From Hyphomicrobiales bacterium (GTDB lineage: Bacteria; Pseudomonadota; Alphaproteobacteria; Rhizobiales; Rhizobiaceae): DNA of 64,000 nucleotides. The position numbers and the translations under genes were made by a program. The first letter of the stretch is position 1, and each line of letters opens with the position of its first letter. Of this stretch, positions 17,950 through 27,700 are shown piece by piece. The DNA is taken from positions 1-64,000 of the forward strand of contig UCCA01000008.1 of assembly GCA_900470805.1 (NCBI GenBank). The letters are read 5' to 3'. The notes beneath the pieces are model-generated. The model was not told the origin of the DNA. It saw only the letters and a list, made by a program, of their open reading frames with translations, and ran no database searches.

Positions 17950-20661
17950 ATGCCTGGCAAGACCGCACAGATCGATCAGTTTCTGCTCATCCATTCCGCA
18001 CGGACCGACAACTGGCGCGAACTCACGTCTCTCGCCGATGCCTGGGCAACCAGACACGGTGAGAGGGCCGCGCTTGAAGCGGCGGTCTCCGCGCTCGAGG
18101 CGGTCGAGGAATACCACGCCTACCCGGGCGCGCAGTTGCTGGCCGCGCTGCGGGAGCGCATTTCCACGAATGACGCGGGTGGAGCGGCAAAGCTGGCGCG
18201 GCGCATTTCCAATGGCCTGCTGACACACGCCTATCGGGGCCGGCCGAGCGAGTGGGACGTGTACGAAGAGATGTCGCCGGGGGAGGTGGCCGATGTCATG
18301 CCGCCCGCGACGGGTGAACTGGGTGCGGCGCGGCCTTATTTCGAGGCGCTGTTCGTCAACAGCCAGCCGGCAGCACGTTGGCCCGCTTTTGCGAGAGAGA
18401 TCCGCCGGCTGCGTCGGCCGGAGGATGCGTTCGTCTACGAGCCGATCATCGTCGGCTCCTTCGAGGATGCCGTCTGCGCGGTGTTGTTGAATCCCGATAT
18501 CATCTCGGTCGTCCTCGCCGAAGGCTTCCCCTACCGCTCGCGCTACGATGCGCCGGTGCTGCGTTCGGTGCTTGATCCACTCGGCGAGACAGACAGCGCC
18601 GACATGTCGGCACTGCGGCTGGCACGCGCCTTGCGGCGGGTTCGCCCCGAACTCGACGTCTACCTACTCTCCGATCGTCAGGTGGAGAAAATCGCCGGTG
18701 ATCCGACGGCGGACGCCATACGACGGATTTTCTACGCGGTCGAGGAACCGCTTGAGATGCATCTTGCCATCCTCGAAGGCGTGCAGGCGCGCTACGAGAC
18801 CCCGTTCTTCGACAATCTGAAGAAATATGCGCGACGGCCGATCGGGACATTCCATGCGCTGCCGATCGCCCGCGGCAAGTCGGTTTTCAAATCCAGCTGG
18901 ATTCGCGACATGGGCGAGTTCTACGGCCTCAATCTCTTCCTGGCGGAAAGCAGCGCGACCACGGGCGGCCTCGACAGCCTTCTGGAGCCGACGGGCAACA
19001 TCAAACGCTCGCAAGACCTTGCCGCCCGCGCCTTTGGCGCCGACCAGGTGTTTTTCGTGACCAACGGTACATCCACCTCGAACAAGATGGCCGTGCAGGC
19101 GCTGCTGGCGCCCGGCGATATCGCCGTCGTCGACCGCAACTGCCACAAGTCGCATCACTACGGCATGGTGCTGACCGGCGCGCAGCCCTACTACGTCGAA
19201 GCGTTTCCGATGACGGCCTACTCGATGTACGGGGCGGTGCCGCTTGCGACGATAAAAGGCGCGTTGCTGGCGCTGAAAGCGGAAGGCCGTCTCGATCGGC
19301 TGAAGCTGCTCGACCTGACCAACTGCACCTTCGACGGGCACATGTACAATGTCCGACGGGTGATGGAGGAATGCCTTGCGATCAAGCCCGATCTGATTTT
19401 CCTCTGGGATGAGGCGTGGTCCGGGTTCGCCCGGTTTTCGCCCTTCCTGCGTCCACGCACGGCCATGGGCGCCGCGGCGGACATCGAGGAATGGCTGCGG
19501 GACCCGGCTTCCATCAAGGCCTACGAGAGACAGCGCGCGGAGCTCGGCGCCAAGCCTTCGGACGAAGCGCTGCTTGCGGCCCGGCTGATCCCGGACCCGC
19601 GTCTGGTCCGCCTTCGCGTCTACCAGACCAATTCCACGCACAAGTCCATGTCGGCCATTCGGCAAGGATCGATGTTGCTAGTGAAGGACGTGGACTTTCA
19701 TACCGTCGAGGCCCAGTTCCACGAGGCCGTCTTCACCCATGCATCGACCAGTCCCAACCAACAGCTGATCGCCAGCCTGGATGTTGCCCGCCGGCAGATG
19801 GAGCTCGAAGGCTATGGGCTGGTGATGAACGCCATCGAGATATCCCTGAAGATCCGACGGGCCATCAACGAGCACCCGCTGATCTCTCGATATTTCCGTG
19901 TTCTCGGGGCCGAGGAGATGATCCCCGATGCCTATCGCCAATCGGGGTTCAAGGACTACCTTGCGCCCGGCTCGACCTGGGCAACGGTGGTCAAGGCGAT
20001 GCGGGACGACGAGTTTTATCTCGATCCGACGCGCATGACGCTGGTCTGCGGCACCGCCGGCTTCGACGGCACGCAGTTCAAGGGGGTGCTGGCCAACGGC
20101 TACGACATCCAGCTCAACAAGACATCGCGCAACAGCGTGCTGCTGCAGTCCAATATTAACAACACCCGGAGCGATGTCGCGCACCTGATCCGGGTGCTCG
20201 TCGAGATCTGCCACGGCATCGAAAAGCGCCTGGCGGATGGCGGTGAGGGCGAGCGGGCAGCCTTCGCGGCGCGGGTAAAGTCGCTGATGACCGATGTTCC
20301 CGATCTTCCGAATTTCAGTCATTTCCACAAGGTGTTTCGAGGCGATGCAGGAAAGAAGACGCCGGAGGGCGACATGCGCGCCGCGTTTTTCAACGCCTAC
20401 GACCCGTCCGTCTGCGAATACGTGCCGCTGATCGGCGCCGCGTGCGACAAGCGGCTGCGTGACGGGCCGGAAATGGTTTCGGCCAACTTCGTCATTCCCT
20501 ATCCGCCGGGCTTTCCGATCATGGTGCCGGGGCAGGTCCTGACGCAGGACACCATCGACTTCATGCGTAAACTCGATGTGAAGGAGATACACGGCTACGA
20601 AAAGGCCAGGGGGCTGAAGCTGGTCAAACCGGATGCGATCGCGGCGAAGGCCAAGCGCTGA
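17950..20661 (+). CDS. Orn/Lys/Arg decarboxylase family PLP enzyme
   Basis: This 903-residue protein has an N-terminal wing domain and a fold-type I PLP core. Visible are FFVTNGTSTSNKMAVQALL, DRNCHKSHHYGMVLTGA, FLWDEAWSGFARFSP and the PLP lysine in STHKSMSAIRQGS (Lys565). The C-terminal domain has CEYVPLIGAACDK and IPYPPGFPIMVPGQ, shared by inducible lysine, arginine and ornithine decarboxylases. The exact substrate cannot be read from sequence. It releases CO2 and a diamine or agmatine and consumes a proton. The ATG at 17950 has GGAG 6 bp upstream. It sits between two AspT-type exchangers. Confidence 0.93.
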   Translation: MPGKTAQIDQFLLIHSARTDNWRELTSLADAWATRHGERAALEAAVSALEAVEEYHAYPGAQLLAALRERISTNDAGGAAKLARRISNGLLTHAYRGRPSEWDVYEEMSPGEVADVMPPATGELGAARPYFEALFVNSQPAARWPAFAREIRRLRRPEDAFVYEPIIVGSFEDAVCAVLLNPDIISVVLAEGFPYRSRYDAPVLRSVLDPLGETDSADMSALRLARALRRVRPELDVYLLSDRQVEKIAGDPTADAIRRIFYAVEEPLEMHLAILEGVQARYETPFFDNLKKYARRPIGTFHALPIARGKSVFKSSWIRDMGEFYGLNLFLAESSATTGGLDSLLEPTGNIKRSQDLAARAFGADQVFFVTNGTSTSNKMAVQALLAPGDIAVVDRNCHKSHHYGMVLTGAQPYYVEAFPMTAYSMYGAVPLATIKGALLALKAEGRLDRLKLLDLTNCTFDGHMYNVRRVMEECLAIKPDLIFLWDEAWSGFARFSPFLRPRTAMGAAADIEEWLRDPASIKAYERQRAELGAKPSDEALLAARLIPDPRLVRLRVYQTNSTHKSMSAIRQGSMLLVKDVDFHTVEAQFHEAVFTHASTSPNQQLIASLDVARRQMELEGYGLVMNAIEISLKIRRAINEHPLISRYFRVLGAEEMIPDAYRQSGFKDYLAPGSTWATVVKAMRDDEFYLDPTRMTLVCGTAGFDGTQFKGVLANGYDIQLNKTSRNSVLLQSNINNTRSDVAHLIRVLVEICHGIEKRLADGGEGERAAFAARVKSLMTDVPDLPNFSHFHKVFRGDAGKKTPEGDMRAAFFNAYDPSVCEYVPLIGAACDKRLRDGPEMVSANFVIPYPPGFPIMVPGQVLTQDTIDFMRKLDVKEIHGYEKARGLKLVKPDAIAAKAKR

Positions 20662-20725
20662 CGGCGTCGCGGCAGTGCTGGCATAGTGCCGGATGTGTGG
20701 CTTTTTGATCAGGGAGGGTCGGCAG

Positions 20726-22417
20726 TTGGTTTGGGTCGAGCAATTCCTCGTCAAGTATCCCGAACTTGCCGTGTTTCTCGCGATCAGCATCGGATACCTG
20801 ATCGGCGGTATGAGATTGGGCGGCTTCAGTCTCGGACCGGTCACAGGATCGCTGTTTGCAGGGATATTGATAGGGCAGGTCGCTGATGTGCCGATTGCCG
20901 GCATGGCGAAATCATTCCTGTTCCTGCTGTTTCTCTTCGGTATCGGCTATTCCGTGGGGCCGCAGTTCCTGCAGGCATTGAAGCGAGACGGGATGAAGCC
21001 CGTTTTGCTCGCCATCGTCGTCTGCGTGACAGGACTGCTGGCCGCCATCGTGGTTGCCAAGGCCCTTGACCTTGATCCGGGATTTGCCGCGGGACTGCTC
21101 TCTGGATCGCTCACCGAGAGCCCGGCAATGGGCACCGCGACCGAAGCGATCAACGCATTGCCATTGTCCGATGTCGATCGGGCGCGTTTCGTCGCCCACA
21201 TCGCCGTGGCGGATGCCGTGTGCTACATATTCGGCGCCCTCGGGGTCATTCTGTTCTGCAGCGTCGCCGGCCCAAGGCTTCTCGGCATTGACCTCGTCGC
21301 CGAGGCTCTGAAGCTCGAACAGGAACTCGGGATCACCCGAACGGCTGCCGGTGTCGCCTCTGCCTGGCACCGTTTTGAACTGCGCGCCTATAGGATTGCG
21401 GACGACGCACCGGTCGTCGGCATGTCGATGATCACTGCCGAAACGAGATTTCCGGAACACCGACTTTTCATCCAGCGCTTGCGACGGGGGGATATCATTT
21501 TCGAGGCGGGACCGGAGGTCCTGATCAGCGCAGGTGATATCGTTGCCGTGTCTGGTGCACGAGAAACACTAGTGCGCGTCCTCGGGCCGCGGGCCGAGGA
21601 AATAGAGGACCGCGAACTTCTCGACATTCCTGTGGCGACCACGGAGGTCCTGCTGTCATCCCGTGATCTCAAGGGGCGGAGTCTCGCGGATATCGCCAAG
21701 CTCGGCTGGACGCGCAGCCTCTACCTGCGTGGCATTACACGAGGCGGACACGACATCCCGCTTGCCCCGGGGGTCATCGTCGAACGCGGTGACATCGTAC
21801 GCGTCGTCGGGCCGGAAACGGTGGTTTCTCGGGCCGCCAAGCAGATTGGCGTCATCGTCGCACCGACGACGTCGACGGATTTCTTCGTTCTCGGACTAGC
21901 GATATTTCTGGGAGGACTTGTCGGCGTTGTCGTCGCATTTCCGGTCGGAGATACCAGGATTTCCTTAAGCGCAAGTGTCGGCACCTTGCTGGCGGGGCTG
22001 CTGGTGGGGCATCTGCGCACGCGTTTTCCTTTGTTCGGGCGCATACCCGATCCAGCGGTTTCGCTGATGACGGCACTTGGCCTTTCCGCCTTCGTCGCAA
22101 TGACCGGCCTGCATGCCGGACCCATCTTCGTTTCGGCCGTTTCCGAAGCGGGAATAGGCTTGTTGTTCGGTGGCATGGTCGTGACGCTTCTGCCGATGGT
22201 CGTAGGGCTTTACGTCGGGCGTTACCTGTTGCGGATGAACCCGATCTTGCTCCTTGGCGGGCTGGCCGGAGCACAGACCATGACGGCTGCCATGGCCGCC
22301 GTTCAGGAGCGATCGAGGAGCACCGTCGCTGTTCTCGGCTACACGCCGGCGGTGCCGATTGGCCACATATTGCTCACCACCTGGGGAACCGTGATCGTCA
22401 ACGTCATTGCTGGATAG
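20726..22417 (+). CDS. Second AspT-like exchanger
   Basis: This 563-residue paralog of the AspT at 16186 has the same membrane / double RCK_C / membrane layout (ELRAYRIADDAPVVGMSM, SLYLRGITRGGHDIPLAPG, SLMTALGLSAFVAMTGL, GGLAGAQTMTAAMA). A TTG start at 20726 is preferred: GGGAGGG is 7 bp upstream, and the product then has exactly the paralog's length and aligned N-terminus (YPELAVFL vs YPEIAIFL). It follows the basic amino-acid decarboxylase by 64 bp, so it may exchange that enzyme's amino acid and amine, or be a second aspartate exchanger. This substrate link is inferred. Confidence 0.88.
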   Translation: MVWVEQFLVKYPELAVFLAISIGYLIGGMRLGGFSLGPVTGSLFAGILIGQVADVPIAGMAKSFLFLLFLFGIGYSVGPQFLQALKRDGMKPVLLAIVVCVTGLLAAIVVAKALDLDPGFAAGLLSGSLTESPAMGTATEAINALPLSDVDRARFVAHIAVADAVCYIFGALGVILFCSVAGPRLLGIDLVAEALKLEQELGITRTAAGVASAWHRFELRAYRIADDAPVVGMSMITAETRFPEHRLFIQRLRRGDIIFEAGPEVLISAGDIVAVSGARETLVRVLGPRAEEIEDRELLDIPVATTEVLLSSRDLKGRSLADIAKLGWTRSLYLRGITRGGHDIPLAPGVIVERGDIVRVVGPETVVSRAAKQIGVIVAPTTSTDFFVLGLAIFLGGLVGVVVAFPVGDTRISLSASVGTLLAGLLVGHLRTRFPLFGRIPDPAVSLMTALGLSAFVAMTGLHAGPIFVSAVSEAGIGLLFGGMVVTLLPMVVGLYVGRYLLRMNPILLLGGLAGAQTMTAAMAAVQERSRSTVAVLGYTPAVPIGHILLTTWGTVIVNVIAG

Positions 22418-22452
22418 CGTCCAACGCCGACCGGTTCGGAAAAGAGGACATC

Positions 22453-24120
22453 ATGTTTCGGTCGCTAAAACCTCGAAATTCCGCCGGATCGGCAGACTGG
22501 GCGCTTCGACCGGACCTCATCGCGGGCATAACGGCGGCAGCCGTTGTCTTGCCGAAGGCCATGGCCTACGCGGCTGTTGCCGGACTGCCTGTCAGTGTCG
22601 GGTTCTATACCGCCTTTGTCCCGATGATCGCCTACGCGCTTCTTGGAACATCGCGGGTGCTGAGCGTCAGTTCGACGACGACGCTCGCGATCCTCACGGC
22701 AGCGGAATTGGCGCTCGTCGTGCCTGATGGCGATGCAGGCAGGCTGATCACGGCGACTGCGACGCTCACGGCACTGACCGGCCTGCTGTTGATCATCGCC
22801 TCGGCGCTGCGCCTCGGGTTCATCGCGAATTTCATTTCATCACCCGTGCTAACCGGCTTCAAGGCCGGCATTGGACTGGTGATCGTGCTCGATCAGGTTC
22901 CGAAATTGTTCGGCCTTCATTTTGCCAAGGAAGGGTTTTTCCGGGACATATTAAGCCTTCTTCAGCATCTCCCCGAGATTTCGGTCGCCACGGCCTTGAT
23001 CGGTGCCGTCGCCCTTGCTGTGCTGCTGCTGATGGAGCGCATCTGGCCGCATTCTCCGGCCTCTCTCGGCGTGGTTGCCGGCGCCATCACCATATCCTGG
23101 CTGCTTTCCTTGAGCACGCATGGCGTATCGATCGTCGGGCACATTCCCCGAACTTTGCCCTCGCTGACGCTGCCGACTGTCGATCTGATCACCCAACTGC
23201 TTCCCGGAGCGATCGGCATCGCTCTGATGAGCTTCACCGAGACAATAGCCGCCGGCCGCGCCTTCGCCACCCCATCCGAGCCGCCGATCCGGGCGAATCG
23301 CGAGTTGGTCGCCACCGGCATGGCAAACCTGTCCGGCGCGTTCTTCGGGGCAATGCCCGCAGGCGGCGGTACATCGCAGACCGCGGTGGTCCGCGCCGTC
23401 GGAGGACGAACGCAGATGGCTTCGCTGGTCACGGCGGCCGCGTCAGTGGCCACCATGCTGGTTCTGGCTCCGCTGCTTGGCCTCCTGCCTCAGGCAGCGC
23501 TCGCTGCAATCGTGATCGTCTACTCCGTCGGATTGATAAAGCCGGCGGAATTCCTGTTGATCCGTAAGGTTCGCAGAATGGAATTTCGGTGGGCGCTCGC
23601 AGCCTTCCTGGGGGTTCTCGCCTTCGGCACGCTCCAAGGCATCGTCGTCGCCATCGTGTTGTCACTCGTCGGCCTCTCGAGTCAGGCAGCCAACCCGCGG
23701 ATCCATGTGATCGGTCGAAAGCGTGGCGAGGATACGCTTCGGCCGGTCTCGGATCGGCACCCGGACGACGAGACCTTCGAAGGGCTCCTGATCGTTCGGC
23801 CGGAAGGCAGGCTATTCTTCGTCAACGTTCAGACGGTCGCCGACCACATTCGCGCTCTGGTGATCCAGCATAGGCCGGACGTTCTGATGCTCGATCTTAG
23901 CAGGGTCTTCGACATCGAGTATTCGGCGCTTCAAATGTTGATCGAGAGCGAGCGACGTCTTGCGGAGCAGGGTGTCGTACTCTGGCTCGCCGGCCTTAAC
24001 CCGGATGTCCTTGAATACCTGAACGCGTCGGGTTTTGCCGAACACCTGCAAGCCGGACGCATGTTTTCCAATGCTCGAGCCGGCATTTCGCATTATCAGA
24101 AGTGCTGCAGCATGTACTAA
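22453..24120 (+). CDS. SulP-family anion transporter with STAS domain
   Basis: This 555-residue protein has the SulP membrane core of about 12-14 segments (DLIAGITAAAVVLPKAMAYAAVAGLP at the N-terminus, NLSGAFFGAMPAGGGTSQTAV in the middle) and a C-terminal STAS domain (about 435-550; RPDVLMLDLSRVFDIEYSALQML). Family members carry sulfate, bicarbonate or dicarboxylates. It begins 35 bp after the second exchanger with an AGAGGA site, so it closes the operon. In that setting bicarbonate or a dicarboxylate is a reasonable guess, since decarboxylases release CO2. No carbonic anhydrase is adjacent. Confidence 0.9.
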   Translation: MFRSLKPRNSAGSADWALRPDLIAGITAAAVVLPKAMAYAAVAGLPVSVGFYTAFVPMIAYALLGTSRVLSVSSTTTLAILTAAELALVVPDGDAGRLITATATLTALTGLLLIIASALRLGFIANFISSPVLTGFKAGIGLVIVLDQVPKLFGLHFAKEGFFRDILSLLQHLPEISVATALIGAVALAVLLLMERIWPHSPASLGVVAGAITISWLLSLSTHGVSIVGHIPRTLPSLTLPTVDLITQLLPGAIGIALMSFTETIAAGRAFATPSEPPIRANRELVATGMANLSGAFFGAMPAGGGTSQTAVVRAVGGRTQMASLVTAAASVATMLVLAPLLGLLPQAALAAIVIVYSVGLIKPAEFLLIRKVRRMEFRWALAAFLGVLAFGTLQGIVVAIVLSLVGLSSQAANPRIHVIGRKRGEDTLRPVSDRHPDDETFEGLLIVRPEGRLFFVNVQTVADHIRALVIQHRPDVLMLDLSRVFDIEYSALQMLIESERRLAEQGVVLWLAGLNPDVLEYLNASGFAEHLQAGRMFSNARAGISHYQKCCSMY

Positions 24121-24716
24121 TCTACAGAAGACTATGCCGCATCACGTCAGAATTGTGACTGGTTATATTTAGGAGGCCAAGGTCAAAGGTAATTGGAGGG
24201 CGAGGATTACACGCAATATTTTCGCATTGGCCAAACTTGGAGTTTTCGCCGGTAAAAAATCATCATCTGCGTGGATTGCCCCGAGGGCATTGCCTAACTA
24301 AACTTCGTCACGGCCGAATCTGTAACAGGCTGTGGTCGAACTCGGGTTGATGTTAACTCGAAATTAAAGACTGCCGAATAAGAATTTTAATGCTCGCGAT
24401 AGGTCTGTCCTAGAACGCCGTAAAACCGGCCCGTTTGATACGGTGCCAGCCGAACAGTGTTTCAGGTGGATGTAACCGCGGTCATTGGCGTAGGGATCAG
24501 AGTCGTGTTTGGCTCTGGGCGCATGATGCCCCTCCGATGCGCTGGCTCGTGCGAGCCATGTTTAGTTCAATATGATTTTCTTCCGACCCGGAACCTTGAT
24601 CGTCGCCTTCGGTGGCGACTGGTCAGCGCTTTGCATTGAATGCGAAGTGCGGGTCCATCTCGGCGTCGGAACGGGAATAACATTTTTTGATATGCTAACA
24701 CGAGGGGCGCTCGTCT
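24121..24716. other. AT-rich intergenic region before the octapeptide-repeat gene
   Basis: This 596-bp region is clearly richer in A+T than its neighbours. A TATGCT hexamer lies at 24692-24697 and the translation signal of the repeat protein (GAGGGGC) at 24702-24708. That signal lies inside a small hairpin, ACGAG-GGGCG-CTCGT (24700-24714), which could mask the ribosome site. No convincing protein or RNA gene is visible. It separates the decarboxylase operon from the repeat-protein/glycosyltransferase locus. Confidence 0.45.
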
Positions 24717-27700
24717 ATGACTTCCATTGTTACTTCCCTGACGGTCAATCAGATCCGGGCACTATCGACAACCGCGATCGCAGGTCTTTCCTCCGACGAT
24801 ATCGCAGCGCTGAGCACGGTGCAGATCAAGGCGCTGAGCTCGACGCAGCTCGGCGCGATCGAAACGCGCGACTTCGGCGCGCTGACGTCGACGCAGATGG
24901 GCGCCGTATCGGCTGCTGCCATCGTCGGCCTGAAGATGGACCAGCTTGCGGTCCTCTCCACGGTGCAGCTCGGCGGCCTGTCCACGACGCAGGTCGCAGC
25001 CCTCTCGACCACAGAGGTCTCCGCTCTTTCGTCGGCCCAGCTTAAGGCGCTGACATCGACGCAGATCGGCGCCCTGAACTCCAAGCAGCTTGCAGCTCTC
25101 GATTCCGCCGACATCGCGGCGCTGACGACCGATCAGGTCGCTGCGCTCAAAACGAGCCAGATCGCTTCGCTCAGCAGCACGCAATTCGCATCCTTCTCCA
25201 CCGCGCAGGTCAGCGCCCTGACGAGCGGCCAGGCCCGCGCCCTTACGGCAAGCCAGCTCGGCGCGCTGTCGTCGGCCGATATCGCAACCTTCACGACCGA
25301 GGAAATCGCGGCCATCAGCACAAAGGCGCTGTCCGGCCTCAGCACGGACGGCCTTGCGGGCCTGACGACGCTGCAGGTTGCCGCCTTGCAGACCGGCCAG
25401 ATCGCGGCGCTGAACAGCACCCAGCTTCAGGCTCTGTCGAGCGGCCAGCTTTCGACGCTGAGCTCGACGCAGCTCGGTGCGCTGAATTCGAAGCAGATTG
25501 CCTCGCTCAGCACCGATGAGATGACCTACCTGACCACCGATCAGGTCGCTTCGCTGAAAAGCACCCAGATCGCCGCGCTGAACACGGCGCAGCTTGCCGC
25601 TTTTTCGACCGGCCAGATCACCGCCCTGACCAGCACCCAGACGGGTGCCTTGAGCGCTGCCCAGCTCGGCGCCCTGTCCACGGCGGACATCGCAACCTTC
25701 ACGACCGACGAGATCGCTGCACTCAGCACCAAGGCGTTGTCCGGCCTTTCCTCGGATACGGTCGCCAGCCTCAAGACCGAGCAGGTCGCCGCGCTGAAGA
25801 CCGGACAGGTCGCACTACTCAGCAGCTCGCAGGTCGCCGCATTCTCCAGCGCCCAGATCCAGGCACTCAGCACCGATCAGGTCGTCGCGCTGAATTCCAA
25901 GCAGCTTGCCGCGCTGACGACGGCTGAAGTCGCAGCCTTCAAGACCGATCAGATCGCCGTTCTGAAGACCAACCAGATCGCGGCGATGAACAACACCCAG
26001 ATCGCGGCCATGTCTTCCGATCAGATCAAGGCGCTGGGTAGCGCGCAGATCGGCGCCATGACATCGGCCGAAATCAACGCGCTTTCCACCGCAGATATCG
26101 CAACCTTCACGACGGATGAAATCGCGGCCATCAGCACGCGCGCTCTCGCCGGACTGTCGAGCGAAAATATTGCCGCGCTGAGCACGAGCCAGGCGGCAGC
26201 GCTGACGAGCAAGCAGGTTTCTCTGCTGAGCAGCACGCAGGTCTCGGCGCTGACGACCGCCAACATCGCGGTTCTGACGAGTGATCAGGTCGGTGCGCTG
26301 AACTCCAAGCAGGTTGCAGCCCTGACGACCGGCGAGATCGCCGCGCTCACCACGGCCAACGTGGCCCTGCTGAAGACGGCGCAGATCGCCGCGCTCAGCA
26401 GCGACCAGATCGATGCGATGACCTCGGGCCAGATCACGGCGCTGACCAGCGAACAGGCGGGTGCCCTGTCGTCTGCCCAGCTTGCCGCGATGTCGACCGC
26501 CGATATCGTCTCCTTCACCAGCGACGAGATCGCCGCGATCAGCACCAAGGCCATCTCCGGCCTGTCGACCAACGACATCGCCGCTCTGACCAGCGGTCAG
26601 GCCGTTGCCCTGACGACCAAGCAGGTTGCGGTCCTCAACAGCGATCAGATCGCCGCTTTGACCACCGCCAACGTCGCACTTCTGACGAGCGACCAGGTCG
26701 GTGCTCTGAACTCCAAGCAGATCGAGGCGCTGACGACCGCCGAGGTTGCGGCAATCTCGACCGCCAATGTGGCTCTGCTTTCCACGAGCCAGATTGCGGC
26801 AATGGACAACACCCAGATCGGGGCAATGTCGTCTGACCAGATCAAGGCGCTGACGAGTGCGCAGGTTGGATCTCTGACCGCGGACGACTTCACGGCAATG
26901 TCCACGGCCGATATCGCGACCTTCTCGACCGATGAGATCGCGGCAATCAACACGAAGATCGTCTCTTCGCTGTCCACCGACACCCTCGCGGCCTTCAGCA
27001 CGGCGCAGTTCGCGGCTCTGACGAGCAGCCAGATTGCGCTTCTGAGCAGCACGCAGATCGCATCGCTGTCCACCGCCGATGTGGCGGTTCTGACCAGCGA
27101 CCAGGTCGGTGCGCTGAACTCCAAGCAGGTTGCGGCCCTGACGACCGGCGAGATCGCCGCGCTCACGACGGCCAACGTGGCCTTGCTGAAGACCGGCCAG
27201 ATCGCCGCCCTCAGCAGTGATCAGATCGACGCGATGTCGACCGGGCAGATCGGGATCCTCGACAGCGCGCAGATCGCGGCTCTGTCGTCGGCCCAGCTGG
27301 CTGCCATGTCGACGGCTGATGTCGGGACGTTCACGACCGACGAGATCGCGGCAATCAGCACAAAGGCAGTGTCTGGTCTCTCGACCGATGACATCGCAGC
27401 GCTGACCAGCGGGCAGGCAACCGCCCTGACCAGCAACCAGATTGCCGTGTTGGACAGTGACCAGATCGCAGCCCTGACCACCGCCAACGTCGCACTTCTG
27501 ACCAGCGGACAGGTCGGTGCCCTGAACTCCAAGCAGGTTACGGCCCTGACAACCGGTGAGATCGCCGCCCTGTCCACGGCCAACGTCGCCCTGCTGAAGT
27601 CCAGCCAGATCGCAGCGTTGAGCAGCGACCAGATCGACGCGATGTCCACGGCGCAGATCGCCGCGCTGGACAGCACGCAGATCGCAGTCCTGACGGCCGC

